A program made the position numbers and the translations under genes. From positions 1-7,906 of the forward strand of contig JAGWVO010000164.1 of assembly GCA_018970845.1 (NCBI GenBank): DNA of 7,906 nucleotides. The letters are read 5' to 3'. This DNA comes from Planctomycetota bacterium. GTDB taxonomy: Bacteria > Planctomycetota > Planctomycetia > Gemmatales > Gemmataceae. Each line of letters begins with the position of its first letter. Position 1 is the stretch's first letter. Positions 1-5,608 of the stretch are shown here, one piece after another. The notes beneath the pieces were generated by a model. It saw only the letters and a program-made list of their open reading frames with translations, was not told the DNA's origin and did no database searches.

Positions 1-815
1 GCATCGGGCAGTCCGCCCGAGGCGCCGCACTCGCTGCCAACGCCGGTGGGTTCATCGAACCGGAAAGCGTACGGACGCGGGACAAACTTCGAGTACCTGC
101 GGTCGAAACTTGAATCCCCGCAGGTCGGGTTCGACTCGTCGCGGAAGCGGACATCGTCGTAACCGAGCCTTTTCTTGAGGGCCAGCAGTTCCTTGGTCTG
201 CTGTTCGGAGAAGTAGTTCACCCTGCCGAGTTGCCTGGAAAGGATGAGGATGCGGCAGTAGGCGTCGATGATCTCGGTGTTGAAGTAGGCGTTCTCGAGG
301 TCGGGCCCGAAGGTGATGGTGCCGTGGTTGGCCAGCAGGATCGTGTTGCAGTCCTTGGCGTAGGGCACCACCGTGTCGGCGAAAGACTGGCCGCCCGGCG
401 TCTCATAGACGGCGATCGGCACCTCGCCGAGGAACACCTCGACCTCGGGCAGCACGCACTTGGGGATCGGTTCATGCGCGACGGCGAAGGCGGTCGCGTG
501 GGGCGGATGGCAGTGGACCACCGCGTTGATGTCGGGCCGCTGGTTGTACACGGAAAGGTGCAGCATCACCTCGCTGGTTCGCTTCTTGCGCCCGGCGAGT
601 TGAACCCCCTTGGCATCGACCCTGCAAATATCCTCGGGCTTCATGTAGCCCTTGGAGACCATCGTGGGAGTGCAGAGGAATTCGCGCTCGTTGAGCCGAA
701 CGGTGATGTTGCCGTCGTTGGCGGCGGCGAAGCCGCGGTTGTAGACCCTTCGGCCGATCTCGCAGATCAGTTCCTTGAGCTCGTACTCGGTCTTGCCGCC
801 ATGCAATTGAGCCAT
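1..815 (-). CDS. Class II aldolase (fuculose/rhamnulose-phosphate aldolase type), 3' end outside window
   Basis: Zinc-dependent class II aldolase of the FucA/RhaD/AraD superfamily. In PVM-type microcompartments it cleaves fuculose-1-phosphate or rhamnulose-1-phosphate to DHAP and L-lactaldehyde. The ATG at 815 follows an AGGAG with a 7-nt spacer; another ATG at 820 is out of frame. The frame stays open for 271 codons to the window edge. Visible landmarks are the N-terminal segment AANDGNITVR (31-40), a catalytic Glu candidate at E82 in RTSEV, zinc ligands H101 and H103 in HCHPPH, and H164 in ANHGT. E. coli FucA is about 215 residues, so roughly the last 55 residues seen (from about 216) are a C-terminal extension that runs off the window. 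PVM aldolases carry such tails with an encapsulation peptide, so the tail probably targets the enzyme to the shell (inference). The gene starts 13 nt after the BMC-P3 stop. Substrate preference among fuculose, rhamnulose and related phosphates cannot be read from the sequence. Confidence 0.9.
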   Translation of the reverse strand, partial: MAQLHGGKTEYELKELICEIGRRVYNRGFAAANDGNITVRLNEREFLCTPTMVSKGYMKPEDICRVDAKGVQLAGRKKRTSEVMLHLSVYNQRPDINAVVHCHPPHATAFAVAHEPIPKCVLPEVEVFLGEVPIAVYETPGGQSFADTVVPYAKDCNTILLANHGTITFGPDLENAYFNTEIIDAYCRILILSRQLGRVNYFSEQQTKELLALKKRLGYDDVRFRDESNPTCGDSSFDRRYSKFVPRPYAFRFDEPTGVGSECGASGGLPD

Positions 816-828
816 GTCATTACTCCTT

Positions 829-1146
829 TTAGGTGATCTCGTGGCAGGTCAGGTTGTCAAGAAGGATGCCGGCATGCGCGTCCACGGGAACCTTGCGTGG
901 CATGTAAGGCATCGCCGCCTCGCCGCCCTCGCTGTATCCCACCAGTTGTCCGTGGCCGGCACCGACGGCATCGGCCACGACGAGGTCCTCCCCATCGCCG
1001 CGAACGGCGCAAGGCTCGCCGGCGCGGCCATCAGCGGCCAGGAGGGCCTTGAGGCTGCACGGCGCGACGACGATCCAGCGGATGCCCGCCAGGGTGGGAT
1101 GCACCCGGGAGAGCGTCACGCGGCCGAACACCTCGCCGATTTTCAT
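829..1146 (-). CDS. BMC-P shell vertex protein 3 (EutN/CcmL family)
   Basis: Predicted pentameric shell protein of 105 residues that caps vertices of the microcompartment. It begins MKIGEVFGRVTLSRVHPTL, followed by a WIVVAP strand and the ADAVGAGHGQLVGYSEGG segment (59-75). The latter corresponds to the family's conserved D-x-x-G-A-G-x-G-x-x-V turn. The chosen ATG (1146-1144) follows GGGAGG with a 7-nt spacer and overlaps the previous stop as ATGA; the open frame extends upstream to 1278 but only through the neighbour's coding sequence. It is longer than BMC-P2 and has a distinct C-terminus (VPVDAHAGILLDNLTCHEIT) and several cysteines (C30, C46, C101). It is the most divergent of the three BMC-P copies here. 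The stop is TAA, followed directly by the aldolase ribosome binding site. Confidence 0.88.
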   Translation of the reverse strand: MKIGEVFGRVTLSRVHPTLAGIRWIVVAPCSLKALLAADGRAGEPCAVRGDGEDLVVADAVGAGHGQLVGYSEGGEAAMPYMPRKVPVDAHAGILLDNLTCHEIT

Positions 1147-1706
1147 GAAAGCCTCCCCGGCGCGCCGGCGAGGCGGAGGATCTGGCGGATTTCGTAGGCG
1201 GTGCGGCCTGGCATTTCGACAGCAAGGATCGGCTTTCCCAGGGTGGCCATGGCGCGGCTGGCCTGGGGCACACCGCACACGGCGGCGGCGGGCGATCCCG
1301 ACGCCTTTCCGGCCTCCCAGGCCGCCAGTTCGGGCTTGGCCGTGAAGATCACCACGGCGCCATCGGGATTGTCACGGCGCCAGCGCCCCGCCTCGGCCGC
1401 AAGCGTCGCGGAATCGCCGGAGTGCGTGTTCCCGGTCGTCCCTCCGGCAAGGCTCAGGGCCAGCGAAAGCACGGGATAATCACGGTCGCTTCCAACCCAG
1501 ATCCCGCTGCCGGGGGCCGCCGTGGCGGCCGCCGGGGCCGCGGGCGATTCCTGCCCGATCGTGATGCCCCTTTGAGAAAGGTCTTCGCGCGCCAGTTGGG
1601 TGACGATGGTTCCGGGGCGAACCACCACGCGTGTGACGCCCGTCAACCGGCGGGGCAGATGCTCCGCGGCCAGGATTCGTCCGTCATATCGCCATTCGCC
1701 GCTCAC
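1143..1706 (-). CDS. BMC-associated protein with RpiB/LacA-like C-terminal domain, probably non-catalytic
   Basis: Protein of 187 residues between two BMC-P genes, overlapping both by 4 bases (GTGA with the upstream gene, ATGA with the downstream gene). The start is GTG; no clear Shine-Dalgarno is visible, only a G-rich run, so translational coupling is likely. The N-terminal part (about 10-52) holds GVTRVVVRPGTIVT followed by A-x-x-x-L-x-x-R-G-I, a pattern I associate with the N-termini of some BMC-locus proteins such as EutT. A linker rich in Ala and Pro (55-66) leads to a domain starting GIWVGSDRDYPV. Its end (DGAVVIFTA, then SPAAAVCGVPQASRAMATLG, then a terminal amphipathic helix) lines up by eye with RpiB/LacA sugar-phosphate isomerases. 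The RpiB GTGxG loop reads FTAKPE here and the catalytic Cys is not apparent, so isomerase activity is doubtful. A structural or sugar-phosphate-binding role in the compartment is possible. Function is unknown; the fold assignment is moderate. Confidence 0.7.
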   Translation of the reverse strand: MSGEWRYDGRILAAEHLPRRLTGVTRVVVRPGTIVTQLAREDLSQRGITIGQESPAAPAAATAAPGSGIWVGSDRDYPVLSLALSLAGGTTGNTHSGDSATLAAEAGRWRRDNPDGAVVIFTAKPELAAWEAGKASGSPAAAVCGVPQASRAMATLGKPILAVEMPGRTAYEIRQILRLAGAPGRLS

Positions 1707-1960
1707 CCGTCCACCACCCCCACCACCAGCCAGCGCACCGGCGAGTCCTTGGATCCCACCGCCTGGCGCGCCGCCTTGCCGTCGCTGCTGATGATCACCC
1801 TCATCCCCGGACCCGATCCGATCCGGTCGATCGCCAAAATCGGATCGCCATCCGTCTCACCGGTGTCGCGGAGCGGCTGGACAACCAGCAGCTTGGAGCC
1901 GACGAAGCCCTTGTGCTTCACCGTCGCCGTCGCATGCCCCACGACCGCCCCGAACTGCAT
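1703..1960 (-). CDS. BMC-P shell vertex protein 2 (EutN/CcmL family)
   Basis: Predicted pentameric vertex protein of 85 residues, the compact size usual for the family. It starts MQFGAVVGHATATVKHKGFV, followed by the strand SKLLVVQPL (22-30) and the conserved AIDRIGSGPGMRVIISSDG block (43-61). It ends in VRWLVVGVVDG. The ATG at 1960 is preceded by GAGGAGG with a 5-nt spacer, and this Shine-Dalgarno overlaps the stop codon of the aldehyde dehydrogenase, giving tight coupling. Its stop overlaps the GTG of the RpiB-like gene. It is one of three non-identical BMC-P genes in the operon. Confidence 0.92.
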   Translation of the reverse strand: MQFGAVVGHATATVKHKGFVGSKLLVVQPLRDTGETDGDPILAIDRIGSGPGMRVIISSDGKAARQAVGSKDSPVRWLVVGVVDG

Positions 1961-1970
1961 GACAGCCTCC

Positions 1971-3407
1971 TCAAACCACCCGCATGGCCCGGGCCGTGCT
2001 GCTGCGCCTGACGCGGCAGAAGGTGGCCGGGGTGGTCACGCCCTCGCCTGTTGGCGTGGCGATGCTGAAGCTCACATAACCCTCCCCGCCGGCGCCCAAC
2101 CCGGCGGTGCAAGGGCCGTTTTGCACGAACAAGGTCGTGTTCATTGCCTTGCCCATGCGAGTGATCGTCTCGACATTCCGCGAATGGATGATGCTTGTGT
2201 GGCCGTAGCCATGTTCGTGCTTGAGGGCCAGTTCGATCGCCTGGTCGACATCCCGGCAGCGGACGAAAGGCACGAATGGCATCATCTGCTCGTGGCCGAC
2301 GAACGGGTTGTCCTCCCCGGTTTCGGCATGAAGCATGAGGGTGTCGGGCGGCACCTCGATACCGGCATGCCTCGCCAGCGTGGCGGCATCGGCACCCACC
2401 AGGTCCTTGTTCACGACGAGCTTGCCTCCATCTCCGGGCTTGAAGGCCGCGGCGGCCAGCTTGTCCACCTGCGCCGCGTTCAGCGCGACCGACTTGTGCC
2501 TGGGGAGGCATGAAAGAAGTTCGTCGAACACTTCCGTGACGGCGAAAACCTCCTTCTCGGCAATGCAGAGGAGGTTGTTGTCGTAACTGGCGCCGATGAC
2601 GATGCTCTTGGCGGCGTTGTCGAGGTCCGCCGTCGCGTCCACCACGACCGGAGGGTTGCCCGGGCCGGCGACGATCGCCCGCTTGGGGCTTCGGAGCGCC
2701 GCTCGAGCCAGGGCCGGACCGCCCGTCACGCAGACGAGCTTCACATCTCGGTGGTCGAACATGGCCTGCGCGCTCTCGATGCTTGGCTTCTCGACGATCG
2801 CGAGCAGGTTGTCGATGCCGATCGCCTGACGGATCGCGCGATTGAAAAGGCGGGTGCCCTTGGCGGCGATCCTGGCGCCCGACGGATGGGCGTTGAACAC
2901 GACGGCGTTGCCGCCAGCCAGCATGTTGATCGCGTTGCAAGCCAAGGTGGGCAGGGAATGGGTGACGGGAGTCACCGCGGCGATCACCCCGAAGGGAGCG
3001 TATTCCTCCAGGGCGATCCCATCCTCGCCGCTGAAGGCCCGGGTGGTGAGCCATTCGACCCCGGGAATGCGGTTGGCGACCACGCGGAGCTTGTCGATCT
3101 TGTGCTCAAGCCTGCCGATCTTGGTTTCCTCGAACTCCTCGCGACCCAATGGCTCGGCCTGGTCGCGGCAAATCGTCCGGATGGTCTCGATGGCCGCGCG
3201 CCGATCGGAAAGTCCGCGCAGGGCGAACTGCTTCTGGGCCGCCGAGGCGGCGGCGATCGCCTCCTCGGCGGTCGCGAACACACCTTCGCCTGACTCGCGG
3301 GAACCGGCGGCTGGGGCGGAGGGCGCCGCGCCGCGGACTTGCGACACGACCCGCTCAACAACCCGGCGCACCACCTCGTCCGTCGTCGCCTGGATCCTTC
3401 CCGCCAT
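1971..3407 (-). CDS. CoA-acylating aldehyde dehydrogenase of the PduP/EutE type, BMC-encapsulated
   Basis: NAD-dependent CoA-acylating aldehyde dehydrogenase of 478 residues. In PVM compartments it should oxidise L-lactaldehyde to lactyl-CoA. The N-terminus carries a short amphipathic helix (about 8-25, TDEVVRRVVERVVSQVR) followed by an Ala/Pro linker (28-36), the layout of an encapsulation peptide. The catalytic domain follows, with EEYAPFGVIAAVTPVTHSLP, then AGPGNPPVVVDATADLD. The nucleophile Cys is at about C281 in NNLLCIAEKEVFAV, the signature of PduP/EutE enzymes. The start was chosen at ATG 3407 because GAGGAA lies 7 nt upstream and the helix begins close behind. A GTG at 3440 overlapping the BMC-P1 stop would add 11 residues but has no visible ribosome binding site. 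The C-terminus is basic (RVRRSSTARAMRVV). It is flanked on both sides by shell vertex genes. Confidence 0.95.
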   Translation of the reverse strand: MAGRIQATTDEVVRRVVERVVSQVRGAAPSAPAAGSRESGEGVFATAEEAIAAASAAQKQFALRGLSDRRAAIETIRTICRDQAEPLGREEFEETKIGRLEHKIDKLRVVANRIPGVEWLTTRAFSGEDGIALEEYAPFGVIAAVTPVTHSLPTLACNAINMLAGGNAVVFNAHPSGARIAAKGTRLFNRAIRQAIGIDNLLAIVEKPSIESAQAMFDHRDVKLVCVTGGPALARAALRSPKRAIVAGPGNPPVVVDATADLDNAAKSIVIGASYDNNLLCIAEKEVFAVTEVFDELLSCLPRHKSVALNAAQVDKLAAAAFKPGDGGKLVVNKDLVGADAATLARHAGIEVPPDTLMLHAETGEDNPFVGHEQMMPFVPFVRCRDVDQAIELALKHEHGYGHTSIIHSRNVETITRMGKAMNTTLFVQNGPCTAGLGAGGEGYVSFSIATPTGEGVTTPATFCRVRRSSTARAMRVV

Positions 3408-3436
3408 GGATGCTTCCTCGCTGATTGCGCGCCGGT

Positions 3437-3748
3437 TCACGACCGGACGCTGAAGACTTCCCTGTTGTCGACCTGGACGCTGTCCACGATTCCGATCACC
3501 GCCGTGTCAACCGGCAGTTTCTCGGTCTCGGGCATCAACCGGGCGCTCGATCCCTGGACGATGAGCACCATCTGGCCGATGCCCGCTCCAAGCGGGTCGA
3601 CCGCGATGAAGGTTCGGCCCGCGCTGACGAGGCGTCCGCGGTCATGGGGATCCACCCGCACCGGTTCCACGACGAGGAGTTTCTGCCCCGTCATGGTCTC
3701 GGCCTTCTGGGTGGCGACCACGGCGCCCGTCACGCGAGCCAGGAACAT
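3437..3748 (-). CDS. BMC-P shell vertex protein 1 (EutN/CcmL family)
   Basis: Predicted pentameric vertex protein of 103 residues. It opens with MFLARVTGAVVATQKAETMT and GQKLLVVEPV, and carries the well-conserved AVDPLGAGIGQMVLIVQGSS block (49-68), which in the family forms the loop near the pentamer pore. It ends in IGIVDSVQVD plus a short tail. The ATG at 3748 has AAGGTG about 6 nt upstream. It lies 16 nt after the stop of the SelW-like gene. This is the most canonical of the three BMC-P copies. Confidence 0.94.
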   Translation of the reverse strand: MFLARVTGAVVATQKAETMTGQKLLVVEPVRVDPHDRGRLVSAGRTFIAVDPLGAGIGQMVLIVQGSSARLMPETEKLPVDTAVIGIVDSVQVDNREVFSVRS

Positions 3749-3764
3749 CGTTCACCTTGCCTTT

Positions 3765-4004
3765 TCAGGCCTTCTGGGCCCGCATCTCGCCAAGGGTCTT
3801 GAGGATCTCCGCGTTGGAGGGAAACCTGCCGGCGTCCCACTTGCTGAAGATCTTCCGCCCATCGGCCACCACATCGAACACGCCGCCCGAACCCGTGTGC
3901 GCCTCGACCTGGATGTCGGAGTGGGCGCCGCGAATCGCATCCACCAAACTGGTGGCGAATCGCCTGTACCCTCAGGAGGTGCAGTAGGTGATCTCGACCT
4001 TCAT
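3765..4004 (-). CDS. SelW/Rdx-family candidate selenoprotein with in-frame UGA (Sec) at codon 11
   Basis: Small thioredoxin-like Rdx (SelW/SelT/SelH) protein of 79 residues if the UGA at 3974-3972 is read as selenocysteine. The ATG at 4004 has a perfect GGAGG with an 8-nt spacer. The product begins MKVEITYCTSUGYRRFATS, placing Cys8 and Sec11 in the CxxU redox motif of the SelW family. The homology continues across the UGA: GGVFDVVADGRKIFSKWDAG (41-60) and RFPSNAEIL is the classic C-terminal half of SelW. No frame shift is needed, and the family position is normally Cys or Sec, which argues against a random nonsense mutation. A hairpin resembling a bacterial SECIS follows the UGA. Termination is at a second UGA (3767-3765). 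An ORF caller that stops at UGA would report only a fragment from TTG 3947, lacking the active site. Its role in the compartment is unknown; it lies between acetate kinase and BMC-P1. Sec insertion would require host SelA/SelB/SelC, not visible here. Confidence 0.85.
3930..3963 (-). promoter_or_regulatory. Candidate bacterial SECIS hairpin
   Basis: Immediately after the in-frame UGA (3974-3972) the minus-strand RNA can fold as GCGA, U·U mismatch, UCG, CCACC, a 5-nt loop AGUUU, GGUGG, a 3-nt AUG bulge, CGA, the second U of the mismatch and UCGC. The apical loop starts 22 nt after the UGA and has G as its second nucleotide. This agrees with published bacterial SECIS rules: loop about 16-37 nt downstream, with a G in the first two loop positions. 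The whole structure lies inside the coding region, as bacterial elements do. Pairing was done by eye; no folding energy was calculated. Confidence 0.6.
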
Positions 4005-4037
4005 GACTCGTTCCTCCAAGGCCCGCCGCTTTCGCGG

Positions 4038-5225
4038 TCAGGCCGAACCACCGCCGGCCAGCAGGTCACGCGCCTGCCGCGCCACGACGATCTCCTCATT
4101 GGTCGGCAGGATCCACAGTTGAACCTTGCTGGAACTGTTGTGAATCGGTGCCTCCCCCCTGGCCTTGCCGTTGGCCGCGGGATCAAGTTCGATGCCCGCC
4201 CATTCAAGGCCGCGGCAAACCTCCGAGCGGATCAGCGAGGAGTTTTCCCCGATGCCGCCTGTGAAGAAGATTGCATCGGCTCCGCCAAGGGCCACCATGT
4301 AGGCGCCCAGGTAATGGCGTATCGAACCGACGAACACATCAAGCGCCTCCCGCGCGCGAGGTTCGCCCTCTCCGGCCGCCTTTTCGATGTCGCGGACATC
4401 CCGGTACCCGGACAGGCCTTCCAGACCGGACCGGTTGGCCAGGTCGTCGAGCAGTTGATCGAGCGACCTTCCTGTTTCCCGCATCAGCGCCGGCAGTGCG
4501 AAGACATCGAAATCACCGACGCGGTTGTTGTGAGGCAGACCCGACTGGGGGCTCATTCCCAGGCTGCAGGCGACCGACTTCCCGGCCGAAACCGCGCAAA
4601 GGGAACTGGAGCCTCCCAGATGGCATGAGACAAGCCTGGCTTCCGGCTTTCCAAGCAACTGGGCGCCGCGGCCGGCGATGTAACGGTGGCTGGCGCCATG
4701 GAATCCCCAGCGCCGGATTCCATGCTTTTGGATCCATTCACGGGGCACGGCGTAGAACCCCTCCGACGGGGGGATGCTTTGGTGGAATCCGGTCTCGAAA
4801 GCCGCCACCAAGGGAATGGAGGGGAATTCGCGGGCGAGAAGCCGCATCGCGGCCACATACGGCGGGTTGTGCGCGGGGGCGACGGTGTTGTAGTCCTCCA
4901 TCGCCTGAAGGACCGATGGGGTCACCCTGTGGGCTCCGCTGATGCCGCGGGCGTGAACCGCCTTGAACCCGATGGCCGCCAGGTCGTTGCCTTGGGCGAG
5001 GCAACCCCGTTCGGTGAGCTGGGAAAGGCAGGCCCTGACGGCCACGGCATGGTCGGGCGCGGGAATCGCCCCCTCCTCCCGCTTGCCGTTGGCCTCGACA
5101 AAAAACGGTGAAGACGGAGCGCCGATACGCTCAAACCCGCCGCGCGCCAGCAACTTCTCGCCGTCCATCGCGTAGAGGCGGTACTTGAAGCTGGTGCTGC
5201 CCAGGTTGGCGACAAGGATCTTCAT
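4038..5225 (-). CDS. ackA: Acetate/propionate-kinase family enzyme, divergent
   Basis: Acyl-phosphate:ADP kinase of the ASKHA fold, 395 residues, expected to make ATP from lactyl-, propionyl- or acetyl-phosphate delivered by PduL. Family landmarks by eye are MKILVANLGSTSFKYRLY (N7), APAHNPP with H119, WGFHGASHRYI with H176, the SCHLGG turn (200-205), NRVGDFD with R235, FFTGGIGENSS (320-330) and PTNEEIVVARQA with E377/E378. Two catalytic positions differ from Methanosarcina-type AckA: the Arg of GHRVVHGG is Lys88 in GFKAVHARG, and the Asp of FDTAFHQ is Glu144 in FETGFHQ. The HLGNG phosphate loop reads HLGGS. It is probably a BMC-specific clade with a shifted acyl substrate. The ATG at 5225 gives a full-length N-terminus; the frame is open upstream to 5483 but only across BMC-H2. 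A GGAG lies about 12 nt upstream, so initiation may be weak. A strong hairpin precedes the gene. Confidence 0.92.
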   Translation of the reverse strand: MKILVANLGSTSFKYRLYAMDGEKLLARGGFERIGAPSSPFFVEANGKREEGAIPAPDHAVAVRACLSQLTERGCLAQGNDLAAIGFKAVHARGISGAHRVTPSVLQAMEDYNTVAPAHNPPYVAAMRLLAREFPSIPLVAAFETGFHQSIPPSEGFYAVPREWIQKHGIRRWGFHGASHRYIAGRGAQLLGKPEARLVSCHLGGSSSLCAVSAGKSVACSLGMSPQSGLPHNNRVGDFDVFALPALMRETGRSLDQLLDDLANRSGLEGLSGYRDVRDIEKAAGEGEPRAREALDVFVGSIRHYLGAYMVALGGADAIFFTGGIGENSSLIRSEVCRGLEWAGIELDPAANGKARGEAPIHNSSSKVQLWILPTNEEIVVARQARDLLAGGGSA

Positions 5226-5241
5226 GGCGCGGAGTGCTCCC

Positions 5242-5270
5242 GTCGGGGGTCCGGATGCCGGACCCCCGAC
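5242..5270 (-). other. Perfect 13-bp intergenic hairpin between BMC-H2 and acetate kinase
   Basis: GTCGGGGGTCCGG (5242-5254) and CCGGACCCCCGAC (5258-5270) are exact reverse complements separated by the 3-nt loop ATG. In the transcript the hairpin begins 8 nt after the BMC-H2 stop and ends 16 nt before the acetate kinase ATG. There is no U-tract after it, so a classical Rho-independent terminator is unlikely. An mRNA-stabilising 3' end or processing site, raising shell-protein output above enzyme output, is the most reasonable reading. Confidence 0.8.
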
Positions 5271-5278
5271 CGTGGGAA

Positions 5279-5566
5279 TTACTTGCCGAGGAACTTCTCG
5301 AGGACGGCGGCCTCGGGCCGGGGAATGACATGGGCGCTGATCAGCTCGCCGTGCTCGCTGGCGGCCTTGCCTCCCGCGTCGACCGCGGCGCGCACGCTGC
5401 CGACATCTCCCCGGACAAAGATGGCGACGAAAGCGTTGCCGATACGCTTCTGTCCGCCGAGGCTCACATTGGCCGACTTGCACATGGCGTCGGCGGCGGC
5501 GACGGCGGCGATAAGTCCCTTGGTTTCGACGATGCCGAGCGCTTCGGACTTGCTGACGGTGCTCAT
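5279..5566 (-). CDS. BMC-H shell hexamer protein 2
   Basis: Single BMC-domain (Pfam00936-type) shell protein of 95 residues forming hexameric tiles. It runs SEALGIVETKGLIAAVAAAD (7-26), KSANVSLGG, then RIGNAFVAIFVRGDVGSVRA (41-60) and ends SAHVIPRPEAAVLEKFLGK. The pore segment is IGNA (42-45) rather than the IGSG seen in BMC-H1 and PduA-like proteins. The ATG at 5566 follows AAGGAG with an 8-nt spacer. It lies 42 nt after the BMC-H1 stop and is followed by a strong hairpin. A Cys at C29 is not shared with BMC-H1. Confidence 0.96.
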   Translation of the reverse strand: MSTVSKSEALGIVETKGLIAAVAAADAMCKSANVSLGGQKRIGNAFVAIFVRGDVGSVRAAVDAGGKAASEHGELISAHVIPRPEAAVLEKFLGK

Positions 5567-5608
5567 GGTTGGTGCTCCTTGATTGGGGGTTGCCTTGTGA
5601 ATGGGAAA

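Noticed and set aside
1422..2513. Long plus-strand open frame of 363 codons
   Set aside because: It runs antisense to the aldehyde dehydrogenase and neighbouring genes, has no recognisable domain and is rich in Arg, Gly, Ala and His, as expected for a GC-rich shadow frame.
3765..3974. SelW-like gene as a nonsense-mutated pseudogene or one starting at TTG 3947
   Set aside because: The UGA falls exactly at the Sec/Cys site of the family, the frame is intact on both sides, the ribosome binding site is strong, and a SECIS-like hairpin follows. A TTG start would discard the active site.
3339..4628. Plus-strand open frame of 429 codons
   Set aside because: It is antisense to BMC-P1, the SelW-like gene and acetate kinase, all of which have strong family matches; its product resembles no family.
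5227..5278. Rho-independent terminator between BMC-H2 and acetate kinase
   Set aside because: The stem is strong but no U-rich tract follows on the minus strand, and the downstream genes belong to the same pathway with no separate promoter seen.
5226..5483. N-terminal extension of acetate kinase by 86 residues
   Set aside because: The extra part is an Arg-rich translation of BMC-H2 in another frame and of the hairpin; MKILVANLGSTS at 5225 is the normal kinase N-terminus.
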